The position numbers and the translations under genes are program-made. This document shows, piece after piece, positions 48,501-59,300 of a DNA stretch of 64,000 nt (its first letter is position 1; every line of letters begins with the position of its first letter). The stretch is from Trichinella spiralis (taxonomy: Eukaryota; Nematoda; Enoplea; Trichinellida; Trichinellidae). Below the pieces are notes generated by a model. It ran no database searches. It was not told where the DNA came from and worked only from the letters and a program-made list of their open reading frames with translations. The DNA lies in NCBI GenBank assembly GCA_000181795.3, contig CM012953.1, positions 79,504 to 143,503 of the forward strand. Direction: 5' to 3'.

Positions 48501-48778
48501 TGAATCTCAGTAGCCACGAAGAGTAATGCTTTGCTTTCCACAAAAAGGTATGGTGTGAATAATGGATTTCAGGAAAGATCAATGCCTCTGAACATCCATC
48601 AGAGGTTTTTTATCCTGTGTAAAATGGGCAGAGTCCCGTTGATCTTGCATAACAGCTTGAAAGTTTTCTGCTTTTGTCATGCAAAACTGATAGTAAGAAG
48701 TTAGGATATGGTTTTTTGATAACTGTCTCTCACTAGTCCAGACGAAGACATTTTTGTATCTTCAACTACAAGTGCAAA

Positions 48779-48850
48779 ATGAATTCAGCAACCGAACGCT
48801 CTATGATTGCAAATGCATTGATTGCAGTGTTGCTATTTGGCCATAGTGTT
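48779..48850 (+). other. Orphan signal-peptide-like first exon
   Basis: ATG 48779 opens 24 codons: MNSATERSMIANALIAVLLF then GHSV, a plausible signal peptide, followed directly by a strong donor GTAAGT at 48851. The phase-0 intron immediately after the signal peptide is the same arrangement as in the intact serine-protease homologue (exon 1, 56925-56966). No downstream exon was found; what follows is transposon debris. It could be the stranded first exon of a destroyed secreted-protein gene. Confidence 0.3.
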
Positions 48851-49229
48851 GTAAGTAACGGTGCATTTTTCTGTGAGAATGAATACTCGTATATGACTGT
48901 TTCGGATTATATCTATATATTGTGGTGATATCGACCGTGGATATTTGGTTACTTTTAAGTTGCAAATGAACGACAAATCATCAGTTACCTCTGATTAGCA
49001 CTTCTTTGAAACGTTGTCAATGAAGAAGGCTTTCCGTATTGGTGCGAGTTGCATAAAACGTTTTACTAATGGAAAGGGGGGGGGGAGAGCGGCCACCTAA
49101 TTCGTCCCTTCCCACTATCAATAGCAAGCAGATACCTGTGGACATGGCTCATTGACCCTGAGATCAAAGATATTGCAAGGAATTTAAAGTTTGTAAAGGA
49201 AACAGAAATCAATCAGTATCAGCTCTGAC

Positions 49230-50001
49230 ATCGTCATGGAAATGGTGAGAATGCCCTCGAGTGCACATGGATATCGCGGGCTCATCTCAAAACAGAAACT
49301 ACCCGGTAATGGCTCATGCACACTCAAAATAGCATGAAGCAAAGAAACTAAAAACAGTCATCAGCCATAATTTTGATAATATACATGAGAGAAATATTTG
49401 CGACGCATGGCCTGCTGAAGACTATTGTCACTAACAATGAAGCACCTTTTATTTCTCAGAAATTTAAAAGATTTGTTCAAAGAAATGGAACTGGCACATT
49501 CGAACAGCTCTCTATCATCTGGCTACAAGCGGTAGGATGGAAAGAGTAATTCAAAAACTTTAAAGCCATTTGAGAAAAATGTCTAAAATTAAAATGGAAA
49601 CCAAACTGGCAAACGCTTCGCTTGGAATGCGAATTTTACACCAGTAACTAAACAACTATCACCAACTGAAATGCTAATAAATGAAAAGCTGAGAACAGTT
49701 GGATTCTTTGTATCCGAATTTCGATGAAACGACAGTCAATGTGTGGGTGTGTGTGAACAGTTGAGAAAAATGACTAAATTAACAGAACAAAGCGAATGTT
49801 GAGAGCCAGCGATGCAGTTTTATGGAAAAGTTATGGACAAGGTCACAGGTGGCTCTTTGGCAAAATAGCTGAAGTACAAGGACCTCGAAATTATGAGGCG
49901 CCAACGGAACAAGATGACCAACGGCTACGAACACCAAAACAAAACATGCTCTTAAAGCATGTCGAAATACATATAAAGGATGATGATTCAATGGCCCTGT
50001 A
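49230..50001 (+). mobile_element. Eroded Ty3/gypsy integrase fragment (plus strand)
   Basis: Fragments in shifting frames show an integrase core: HMDIAGSSQNRNYPVMAHAH, then EIFATHGLL-like and IVTNNEAPF-like segments near 49390-49460, then a C-terminal open stretch 49796-50001 (WRASDAVLWKSYGQGHRWL, GPRNYEA). The last is the tail typical of Ty3/gypsy integrases of the K02A2.6-like group. Several stops and frame changes make it dead. It ends exactly where the LTR of the minus-strand element begins, so the other element probably inserted into, or recombined beside, this older relic. Confidence 0.6.
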
Positions 50002-50390
50002 ACGTGCCGGCCTTTTCTTCCAGCTGTTGTCTGTTCTTTTCAGGGCGCTCTGACGTAACTGAGCGTGTGCTAGGCATTACATGTCAACAAGAAGACGTAA
50101 TATATATATGATAGCTGTTTATTGAAGAGTAAATATGGCACAGAAAACAAACAAGAGGGTAAAAAGAGACAAATGACGGCAGTGACAACCAAGTCACGCA
50201 GCGATAAGATCGATTAACTTTACCAAAGGTAGAAGAGAAAAAAACCAACCCCAAAAATAACCACAGCGCACCACCCTACTGGGCAAAGTGCTGATTTTCA
50301 GGTATTAGCTGGTATACGGTAGTTCTTATCCGTTGTTACCGTCATCTGAAATTACGGATATGAACTAGTACAAATGGGACATTTGTTACA
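49998..50390 (-). repeat. LTR (3' LTR of the minus-strand Ty3/gypsy element)
   Basis: The 393-bp segment starts TGTAAC and ends GTTACA, a perfect 6-bp terminal inverted repeat of the TG...CA form expected for LTRs. It lies directly downstream, in minus-strand sense, of a polypurine tract. No second copy was found near the gag end (54120 onward), so this is the only LTR in the window. Confidence 0.72.
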
Positions 50391-50407
50391 CCATTCCCCC
50401 ATTCTCC
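50391..50407 (-). promoter_or_regulatory. Polypurine tract of the Ty3/gypsy element
   Basis: The minus strand reads GGAGAATGGGGGAATGG immediately before the LTR terminus TGTAAC. This is the expected position and composition of the plus-strand DNA synthesis primer of an LTR retrotransposon. Confidence 0.75.
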
Positions 50408-50426
50408 AAGAAGACGTGTCCTCACG

Positions 50427-51641
50427 TTACGTCCTCGTAAGTACCGCGTCCCTGAGCCTTGGTGGGGGTTGTCGTTTCTTTTCCGGTTGCACCCTGGTCG
50501 ATCTCGGGACTCTTTCCGCGTAAGGTTTCATGCTATCGAAATGTACAACCACCTTTTTCTTCCCTCTGCACTGCTGTACGCGATATGTGCAGCCGTCCAG
50601 TCGTTTCAGCACCCGGTATGGACCTTCCCAGTTCGGGCCTAGTTTGGAATTGCGCGGGATTTGTAGCCATACTCGGTCTCCAGGTTCGAACAGCGTGCCT
50701 CTGGCGTGTTTGTCATACCAATCCTTTTGGCGCTTTTGTTCCATGCCAGCTCGCTGACGCACGTCACTGTACAGACGCTCCAAGTCCTGACGGAGTTGCC
50801 GAATGTATTGGCTGGTTGTTTGTTGTGGCTTCCCGTCGGGTTGGCCATAGATGAGATCGACGGCAAGTCTCACTTCTTGGCCGTACAGGATTCGGCTGGG
50901 TGTCGCGGCCGTAGTGTGATGGACACTGGTCCTGTAGGCCAGTAGCACTCGGTCGATGTAATCGTCCCATTCACCCGGTTCTTCAATGGACGTCGCCGCC
51001 AGCATATCTACCAGAGTGCGGTTCATGCGTTCCACTAACCCGTCCGACTGCGGATGGTAGGCGGTCGTACGGGTCTTCGATGTTCTGAAGAGTTCACATA
51101 ATTCTTTTATTAGAGCCGATTCGAAATTCCTCCCCTGGTCTGAGTGTATTGTTTCGGGTGCCCCGAATCTGCAAAATATACCATTCACTAAATGGCGGGC
51201 GATGGTGGCTGCTTCTGCGTCAGGCATGGGGAATGCCTCTGGCCACATTGTGAAATAATCACAGATAACCAGTAGATAGCGGTTTCCGCGTTTGGTCTCC
51301 TCCAAAGGGCCCAGTACGTCGACGCCTATTCGTTGGAACGGGTAACCAACGGGCTGTATCTGCATTGGCGCGCGTGCTTTCGCCTGGGGTGCTTTTCGAG
51401 AGGCGCACGCGTCACACGTGCGGCACCAATCTTCTACATCTTCTCGCTGTTGCGGCCAGTAGAACCGTTGGCGGATCTTCTCCAAGCTTTTAGCCACCCC
51501 CAAGTGTCCACCAGTTGGATGGTTATGAATCAGGTCCAGAACCTCCGGGACGCGTGCGCGAGGTATCACGGGAAGCATCGTTTTCTTGTTCGTGCCCAGC
51601 GCTTCCCATTCTCGGGTGAGGACTCCATTAGTCATCTTCAT
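50427..51641 (-). pseudogene. Ty3/gypsy integrase region
   Basis: A 404-codon open frame and the best-preserved part of the element. It has the H2C2 zinc-binding module (HNHPTGGH ... CRTCDAC), the catalytic core with D in IGVDVLGPL, D in HSDQGRNFE and E in SDGLVERMNRTL, and a GPY/F-type module near the end (LGPNWEGPYRVL). All DDE residues and the zinc ligands are present. It ends with a Pro/Arg-rich tail shortly before the polypurine tract. It is cut off from RNase H by stops between 51642 and 51772, so it is part of a broken polyprotein rather than a gene of its own. Confidence 0.88.
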
Positions 51642-51769
51642 CCGTCTCCGCTGGGCCTACAAGCTTTTAAGTATTCGGCTCCCCTCCGGTGCCTTGTCTG
51701 GCCAACTGTTCGTGCTCAGTTACTTTATCACTTGCTGAATCTCGGGGTCATCATCCTGCCATTGTTTGA

Positions 51770-52417
51770 TCATGTTCTCCCCCCACAGCTGATGGCATTC
51801 AATGAGATGGCCTGACACGGGGACCCCATCCCGCATTGTTTGCACGACTGCCGGGATAGAGCATCGGCATTTCCATGCTGTTTCCCTGGTCGGTGGACCA
51901 CGTCAAATTGGTACTCTGCTAATTGCTCTAACCAGCGCGCCACCTGACCTTCCGGTTCTCGGAAGTTTCGGAGCCACCGCAGGGAGTTGTGGTCCGTGCG
52001 TGCCGTGAACTTTTGCCCGTACAAATACGGACGAAACTGTTTCACGACTCATACCAGCGCTATCATCTCCTTCCTAGTGACGCAGTAACGCTGCTCGGGT
52101 CGGGTCAGGGCACGGCTGATGTACGCTATTACCATCTGGTTTCCATTTTCCATCGTTTGGGACAGCACCGCCCCAATGGCAGTATCGCTAGCGTCCACGT
52201 CCAGAACAAAAGGTCTGGAGAAATCCGGGTGTCCAAGTATCGGGGTGCTCACCAACAGGTTCTTCAACGTTGTGAAGGCTCCCTCCTGGCGGGGTCCCCA
52301 TTGCCATTTCTCACCTTTCCGTGTGAGTTCATGGAGTGGGCCTGCGACACGGGCAAAGTCCTTGATGAACCGCCGGTAATAGGACGCCAGACCCAGGAAT
52401 TGTCTGACCTCCCTCAC
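51770..52417 (-). pseudogene. Ty3/gypsy RNase H region, interrupted
   Basis: The 52417-52052 part carries the RT connection (VREVRQFLGLASYYRRFI) and the first RNase H motif (DVDASDTAIGAVLSQ). A TGA at 52051-52049 interrupts the frame. The second part (to 51773) continues in the same frame with RTDHNSLRWLR and HGNADALSR, the remaining acidic motifs. The single nonsense change suggests moderate age. Confidence 0.85.
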
Positions 52418-52477
52418 GCAGCGGGGTGTGCGCCACTGTCGGACTGCCGCTGTTTTTTGTGAGTCTGCCCCTATCCC

Positions 52478-53130
52478 CTAGGGTGTGATGACGTGCCCGA
52501 GGTAGACCACCTGTTTCTTCATCAGTTGGCACTTTTCTGGTTTAATCTTCAATCCTACCCCCTTAAGCCGTTGGAACACCTCCTCTAGTCGGGTGAGATG
52601 TTCTTCTTCCGTCGCGCTGAAGACTATGATGTCATCGAGATAAACCAGGCAAGATTTACCCACCAGACCGGACAGAGTTCTCTCCATGAGCCGCTGAAAC
52701 GTGCCCGGTGCATTGCATAGTCCGAAAGGCATTACCTTAAACTGGTACAGCCCCAGCGGAGTAGCAAAAGCGGTCTTTTCGCAATCTCGTTTGTCCACTT
52801 CGACTTGCCAGTATCCCGACGCTAGGTCCAATGTTGTGAACCACTTGGCACGGCCAAGGCATCCAGCGTTGCATCGATCCGGGGTAACGGTTGTGCATCC
52901 TTCCGCGTGACTTCATTAAGTCTCCGGTAGTCGACGCAGAACCGCGAGCTACCGTCCTTCTTCTTAACGAGCACCACCGGGGAGGACCAAGGTCCTTCAG
53001 CGGGTTCAATCAGGCCTCGTTCCAGCATTCTCCGTACGTGGTCCTCTACCTCTTCTTTCTGTCGGATCGGCAGTCTCCTCAGCGCCTGTTTGATGGGTTT
53101 CGCCCCTTCGACAATTATTCGGTGTTTCAC
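52478..53130 (-). pseudogene. Ty3/gypsy reverse transcriptase region, frameshifted
   Basis: The upstream half (53130-about 52850) has [19 protein letters not shown] and [21 protein letters not shown] frameshift near 52840-52850 moves to a second frame (52831-52478) with [26 protein letters not shown] and the catalytic YLDD box (LVYLDDIIVFS). A TAG near 52480 then separates RT from the RNase H region in the same frame. Catalytic aspartates are still encoded. Confidence 0.88.
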
Positions 53131-54119
53131 GACGCTAGATCATCGTCCGACATTGAGATGGTCTCAGCGTATCGTCGCAACAGATCGGCCATCTTTTCTC
53201 GGCTTCTGTCCGTACAGTCTGTTGCTTTTGACACTAGCGTTGTTATTACTGCCGTTTCCACACTGTCGGTTATGCCTACGGTTTCGTCGCATCTCATCGC
53301 GCCTGGAGGTCCGCGTCGTCTGGCTATCTTCACCTGGCACCCGTCACGCATCTTCAGATATTTCTCTTGGGCATGAATGTATTCCACGCATTCATTGATG
53401 AAGTTCATACCCAGAATTCCCGGAAAAGAGAGATCTTCTGCAACCACGAATGGTAGTCGATGTGTCCAACTACCCAATACCACTGGAACAGAAACTGCCC
53501 CGCGCGCGTTTAAGGTTGCTCCCTTCCTGCCCAGTCTCAGAACCCATTGTTGACTAAGACCTGCGTCGCCCTGATCTTTGACATCTAACTTATCCCAGAC
53601 CTCTTTGGAAATGATTGACATGGCACTCCTGAATCGAGCAAAAATTGAATGGGGAATCCCCGTATCTTACCATTTATAATCGGCGTGTCGCCGATGACTA
53701 CGTCGGTCGCTGAGGCTAACGGATGATCCGCTTTACGCGAGCTTCCTTCCAGCCGTCTCGAGGGCTGGGGATGTTCGCGTGAGGTTCGGTTACCTCTGTT
53801 CCGCATATAGTATTCTTCCAGCTTCTCCAATCTGGCTTCAATCGTAGCTGGGTGCTTTCGCTGATACATGTCGGAGGTCAGGGCAGGCTTAGTTGTTCTT
53901 TCTACATAGCGGTCCCCCGTCGGAGCCGGAGTTAGTATCGGGGGGGCCATTATCACCTCGAGGAGGTAAGCGGTCGTCCAGTCGGGTGATCAGCCGATTC
54001 AGGGCTCCGGTCAGTTCCTCCATACGTCGGTCATAGGGGGAGTTATTGTCAAAGTCCATGCTGCGGGATGCTTCCTCGATTTCCACAGCTTTCAGCGCAG
54101 TTCTCCGTGCTTCGTCCAT
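53127..54119 (-). pseudogene. Ty3/gypsy gag remnant and retropepsin region, frameshifted
   Basis: Three overlapping frames. 54119-53889 encodes a charged gag-like segment (MEELTGALNRLITRLDD). A frame change near a run of seven G at about 53939-53946 leads to 53956-53585, whose end contains the aspartic protease D-S-G signature within FLLDSG. A second frame change directly after that signature (near 53625) leads to 53621-53127 with the protease flap and the second motif (FPGILGMNFI). Because the break is inside the active-site loop, the protease is dead. No CCHC zinc knuckle was seen. Confidence 0.78.
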
Positions 54120-56850
54120 AGTCGTCCATAGTCCATAAATAAATATACATATATATTTATATATATTGAGGAATGAACTTTAAATATTCAATAAAGGTAA
54201 ACAGATCCTACGAACTACTGTTTTAAGTTATGCGACTTAATACACAACAATTACGGTGGAGAATGCTGAAAATAGAACAATAAGTGAAATTTTAAAAAAT
54301 TTTATTTCTTATATTCTGTATCTCTTCACTTTTTAAATGACTTTGTATTTGATGACAGTTTCAGCGCAAAATTCTTAACCGCTTTAATTGATTTGAGCAA
54401 TTTATCCATGTCATGACGAATGTAGGCTAATTTTTACGAAACAATTCTATTAAAATTCAGAAAAAAAATCAAGTGACTTTGCTGCAATTTCCATTTACTA
54501 ATTATACTCACCCTTAGTTAGTCGCGTAGTTATGAACTGTTATGTTAATTGACTTGATGGAAACAGAGGACTCTGGCAAGCTGCACGAAGTCGGTGCGAG
54601 GTTGCGTAACGCCCAGACGTGGATCAAAGACGCCAACGGAGGTTGCCCTGGACGGTCCATCTGGTGGCATGTGGAATACGACACTACCGGGTTGCGTGCT
54701 AAATGTACAACAACAAGACAGCAGAAGCCACGAGACTCTTGTTCCTGTCGATCCAGAGCTACAATTGTGGAGAAACAGGCGTTTGGTGGGCCATAAGTTG
54801 GTGGCATGTTATTGGAACAGTCGTATGCCAGACGACTGTCATGAAGACAATAGACTCAGGTTTATAACTGACAAGAACTGCACGCCTGACGCCATCAGTT
54901 TCTATATAAGCCAGCCAAATCATATCCAGAATTCGTGGTAGTGAAACAGTCGAAGAGAGTTCTGATGACTTGTGTGTGTGCATGGTGAAGATTGGAGGCT
55001 GAGCGGCAAAGAGCGCTGCAGAGCATTTCTGTTTATTTGCGTTTATTTGCATCAAAAATGAAAAAAGTCTGATGCCCAGTAAATGTTTATATATGCGTCA
55101 CTATAAAATCTAAATTATTTATGCATGCATTGTAAGAGTGCCTATTATGGATAGGATATGACAAAAGAAAACAAAATTGACTAATATTGTTATTGACAGC
55201 ATTATAATTTTTCAAGGTATATGTGATAAGATTTGAAAAATTTTAGAAGCAGAAAGTAAGTTAGTCAATTGATTATTGAATCAAAATTGAATTCAATGTT
55301 TATTGTTTAAACATTTAATTTTACAATTTGAGAGCAATTTTGCAGGGGATGAATAAAAATTAAACATCTAAATGAATTTTTACTTATTGCATACGCAATT
55401 TGTATATTATTATAACAGCATATTATTTTAATGCCAACAAAATTTTTTGAAAATAAATAGACTAATTGAAACGTATCCTAACATACCTAATCCAAATCCT
55501 AATATTTCTATTTGTTCAAAGCCAAATAACTATCAAACTTTTTTCATTATAAAGTATGTAATTCATACAAAAGCATTCATAATACAGTGTAAAGGTAAAA
55601 AAATAAGAAGACATTTTTATGAAAAAAAATTTACCAATTATACCAATTTACTAATTACCAAATAAAATTACAACGGTTATTATATTACTACAATAACATT
55701 TTTCACAACTCACATATGTTGATTACACTACACAAAATATTTCACAAAAAATTTGCTTTTTTATTACATACAGAATTTTAATTGCTGTGGTATTATATAT
55801 AGTGTGCAGATAATTATGTATACATGATTACATATTTCATTGATAATTTTCATGTAACAAACCTTTAACACATGACACAGTGCAGCATCTCACGTGTTAC
55901 TTTCATAAAAAATTGAACAGTTAATGAATGTCATCTACAACATTAAACTATGGATTATTAATTTAATTTAATTTTATTTTATTTTATTTATTTATTTAAT
56001 TTTATTTAATGGATTATGTGAAGACTAGTCATCTGACAACAAAACTACACAAAAAATATAGACTGCAAATAATCAGTGTAATAATTTGAACCAAAATATA
56101 AAAGTTTGACCATTTAGCTGTAGAAAAATAATGATGAGTTTGAAATAATTTTAATCTGAAGTATGAAACAGCTAGTATCATTCATTTACTTAGAATACCC
56201 ATTATTAAAGATAATTTAGATTCATTTCACAGTAATATATTCAACAATCAGCAATAAATACATCATTCCTAAACGTTTTTCATCAAATGCACAGCGTGTT
56301 TGTGTAATTTTCATCATGATTAAAATATGATTTTTTAAGCAAAAAGCTGAATCCATCCATATTCTATATTTTAATAAATAACAGTACGTTTCCAAATAGC
56401 AAAGAAATAAACATACAGCACAGTTTTAAAAGGTGTTGTTTAAATTACTAAATCTGCACTTTCAAATTAAAGTTTTTATTCCCTATCACAGCGCCAATTA
56501 AAATAATTTACTAATAAAGACTAATTGTGTTATTTTGTAAAATAAACAGATTTACGTTTAAATATTGCCATTATTTATAAGCGGATGTATTATAAAAAAG
56601 CATTTGATAGCATTATTTGTTTTTCTTAAAATTGCGTAGTATCAGAAATTACAGAATAAAGAACATTACTATCACATAATTGTAAAATAGGAATGAAATT
56701 TCATTAGCACATAAAAATATATAATGAACATAGAAAAATTAGCAAAAAAAAAATTAAACACCGCCTACGTCAGTGTAAAAAGTGCAATGATATTGTGCGA
56801 TGTTATTTACTTCTTCTTTGACAAATGTTTATAGAAAGCACACATGCTTT
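54120..56850. other. Spacer between the Ty3/gypsy element and the intact protease homologue
   Basis: 54120-54535 and 55080-56850 are very AT-rich with no supported gene. There is a TTTAT/TTTAA low-complexity tract at about 55966-56006. 54540-55060 is a sharply GC-richer island described separately. Confidence 0.45.
54540..55060. other. GC-rich island, possible solo LTR or other repeat
   Basis: About 500 bp whose base composition resembles the Ty3/gypsy element rather than host DNA. It contains a TATA-like TCTATATAAG at about 54902-54911. Open frames of 70-115 codons occur on both strands but have no recognisable domain. A clean TG...CA boundary pair or target duplication could not be defined, so the LTR idea is only a suggestion. 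Confidence 0.3.
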
Positions 56851-56870
56851 TGTATATATACATATATATA

Positions 56871-56878
56871 TATAAATA
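56871..56878 (+). promoter_or_regulatory. TATA box of the intact protease homologue
   Basis: TATAAATA lies 47 bp before the start codon at 56925, inside a longer TA-rich stretch (56852-56876). Transcription would start about 20-25 bp before the ATG, giving a very short 5' UTR. Confidence 0.5.
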
Positions 56879-56924
56879 GTGCGCATGTGTTTCAGTACAT
56901 TGTCATTTCGCTGGATAACAAGCA

Positions 56925-58436
56925 ATGAAGTTCTTGCTTTTCACATTTTTTTACTTCGTCGGTGCAGTAAGTAGTTATTAACCATAATTGACACACTTTT
57001 TAAAGTTATAACCCATAAAGCTAAATTAAGTCAAAATAGCCATTTCAAATCATAAAAACATTTTTCAAAACCAAAATCTAAATTATAAATAAAGCAACTA
57101 AATTTTCTCATAAGCATTCTTCAATTTTCAGAATTTGAAAATATTGGAAAAAAATCATTCCCATAAAAAAGACAGAAAAACAAACTGAAATTTTTAATTA
57201 TAATTTTATAGCACTGCTTAGAAATTCCAATCTTCTGCAAGAGCAGAAATTTTGAAAATCAGTATTAATTATTTTATTTATTTGATATTTTTTTAAAAGT
57301 TGCATATTACATAGCTTCTTTGCATATTGCATTTTACCTCAATTATAATTAGATAATATAATTCTATTAATATATGTATGTATTTATAGACTAATTTGAA
57401 ACTGATATCATGCTTTAAAAACATGTAAATTTGTTAGGTGAGCTCAGAATGTGGAGAAGAGGCAACTGAGACTCTTGCATTAGTATACAAACCGGTGCAG
57501 CAAGGTTCAAAACGTGTACTTGGCATTGCATGTCAGGGTACAATTGTGCCAGGAAAACATCAAAACCACACTGATACTGTTTTGGTATCGTCATACTGCA
57601 TTGTAGAAGAGTAATTGGCATCTTATAATTTTCATCCAGTTATTATTAAACGTAACTTTGTATTAATATTTCAGTCCTCCGGAAGGTTATGTTGTCAGTG
57701 TCGGTTCTCCTGATCCTCATGGAGATCTTCAATCAAGTGCACAACAATTCAGGGCCCAACGTATTCTAAATTTTCCATTCGAAAAACATCCAGTTGGAAT
57801 TTTGAAAACTCCACAACCTATCATGTACAGTGATTCAGTTAAACCTATGTGCATAGCAGAGGCTCCATTACCAGATGAGCACGTATGCATACTGGGAGTT
57901 GTAACAAGGGGAGGTTTGATGACATTGCGTCATGTGCAAATGTTATATGAAAGTGATTGTCAAGAACTTGCGCAAGGTTTGAGTTCATACTTGTGTGCAA
58001 AAGTGAAAGAAATTGATGCAGAAGTAGCTGAAACCCTTGGCATGGATCCAGAGTTGGTAAGCTACTGAAAGAATAAGAATTTATTTTTTTTATTTCATAT
58101 ATTATTTTAGGATATATATCCATTTTCTGCGCCACTTGATTTTGACATCAATGGTGTAAAAGCTGGAAGTGTAAGTATTATCAAAAGATCTATTTAATAC
58201 TTCATTGCTAATATCCAATTATACTTATTTTATAGTTGGAAACTCCACTGTTTTGTCTTACCAATGAGCATCCAACATGGTCAGTTTACGGATTTGCATT
58301 AAATGCATTTGATGTAACACATCCTGATAGCCCTATTTTGTTTTCCGATGTACCAAGTGATTTAACTGCCATAAAGGAACACAGTGACATCAGTTATCAA
58401 GAATGGGTACAACGTATGCTCTCCAAGCAAGGCTAA
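56925..58436 (+). CDS. Secreted, catalytically dead chymotrypsin-fold serine-protease homologue (right copy, intact)
   Basis: Five exons: 56925-56966, 57438-57610, 57675-58056, 58111-58170 and 58236-58436; phases join to 285 aa. Exon 1 is a signal peptide (MKFLLFTFFYFVGA). The S1 fold is recognisable from QRILNFPFEKHPVGILKTPQ, MYSDSVKPMCIAEAPLP, CILGVVTRGG and ETPLFCLTNEHPTWSVYGFA, which align with the region before D102, the P-I-C-L segment, the G-W-G segment and the G-D-S-G-G-P-L-V-C region. All three catalytic residues are replaced: AAHC reads SSYC (His to Tyr), N-D-I-A-L-L reads H-P-V-G-I-L (no Asp), and GDSGGPLVC reads GSLETPLFC (no Ser). The IVGG activation N-terminus is absent too. It is therefore a secreted pseudo-protease, a class expanded in trichinellid and trichurid nematodes; its role is unknown. 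Poly(A) signal at 58487-58492. Confidence 0.82.
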
Positions 58437-58859
58437 AAATTTCAAATCATATATATGTACATCTATTTAATAATTTCTAATTTTGCAATAAAAAAGTAAA
58501 ATACATTTGTAATGTATCAGTGTTGAAAAATTTCACAGGACGCTTTTATGACAAAAATTATTAACCGCTTCTGAAAAGGATTAAAAGGTTGTCTTCTTTT
58601 GACAATCCATCTGCAATGTTATGTTGGTGCACCTTCAAGAGATAAATTGAGCAGAGGTTGTTTTCATTACCCTAAAAAACGTTCGCCACATGAAAGCCTG
58701 TAGAATGCAAAATTGCTATGGAACTTGAAAAGATTGTTTTCCAAAGAAAGTAATCATGAGTGAAGAGTACTCGATGGTCATTGAGCAAAAGGCATAATGC
58801 ATGGTACTGATTTTGTATTGAACTTATCCATTCCACCGTATGAATACATTTTGATGCTG
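57444..58859. repeat. Segmental duplication, right copy
   Basis: Counterpart of 45264-46678 in direct orientation, offset 12.18 kb. Similarity ends after GATGCTG at 58853-58859. Both ends fall in the same place inside a minus-strand open frame (shared part 46681-46491 and 58862-58672) whose N-terminal halves differ between copies. Confidence 0.92.
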
Positions 58860-59239
58860 AAGCAATACTTGAATACAGTGTGGGTATGCGTAAATTTTGA
58901 TCTGGATCAGTTTCCATAAATGTAATTAGTTTCGGCGGTTTCTCAACGAGTTTGCTTATTCTCCATAACATTTCGTCTGATATTTAGTACTGCATGCTTT
59001 TTGAAGTTCTTTTTAAAAAATATTATGCTGCAAAGAAAAAGATGAATAATCTTCATTCATTCTCTACAGTGAAGAAACTCTTTATCATCAGATTGGAAGG
59101 AAACTGATAAATTTCAAAAATTGGAAAATTTTCATAATTTTTATAACTATTGTTACTAAAATTGTTCATGGTGCTTTTTAATGTTATGAATATTTCTGAT
59201 AAAAAGAAATGCACAACACACATTTTCATTCAGTTAAAG

Positions 59240-59300
59240 CAGTGATTCCCAAGGTGAACGCTACTGCCGCTTAGGGGCAGTGGAAAGCAGTAAGGGGACG
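59240..59300 (+). repeat. Possible hAT-type transposon terminus
   Basis: CAGTGATTCCCAAGGTG followed by a GCTACTGCCGCTTAGGGGCAG-like segment (split here as GCTACTGCCGC and TTAGGGGCAG) resembles the ends of hAT elements, which commonly begin CAGTG(A/G)TTC(C/T)CAA and carry a GC-rich near-palindrome. No partner in inverted orientation was found in the window. Confidence 0.3.

Larger units (their letters stand above)
49998..54119 (-). mobile_element. Degenerate Ty3/gypsy LTR retrotransposon, 5' LTR missing
   Basis: The order in minus-strand sense is gag remnant, retropepsin, reverse transcriptase, RNase H, integrase, polypurine tract and LTR. Integrase lies after RT, which defines Ty3/gypsy. No env-like frame follows the integrase. 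The element is markedly GC-richer than host DNA. The reading frame is broken several times (listed under its parts), so it cannot be autonomous. The 5' LTR, primer-binding site and probably the N-terminal part of gag are absent. The break is at about 54120, beside a short imperfect repeat of GTCCATA. Confidence 0.9.

Noticed and set aside
51333-53398. Several plus-strand frames of 100-160 codons
   Set aside because: Antisense shadows of the Ty3/gypsy pol region; long only because the element is GC-rich.
54514-54941. Overlapping frames of 84-115 codons on both strands
   Set aside because: No domain or codon pattern favours either strand; explained by higher GC content of the island.
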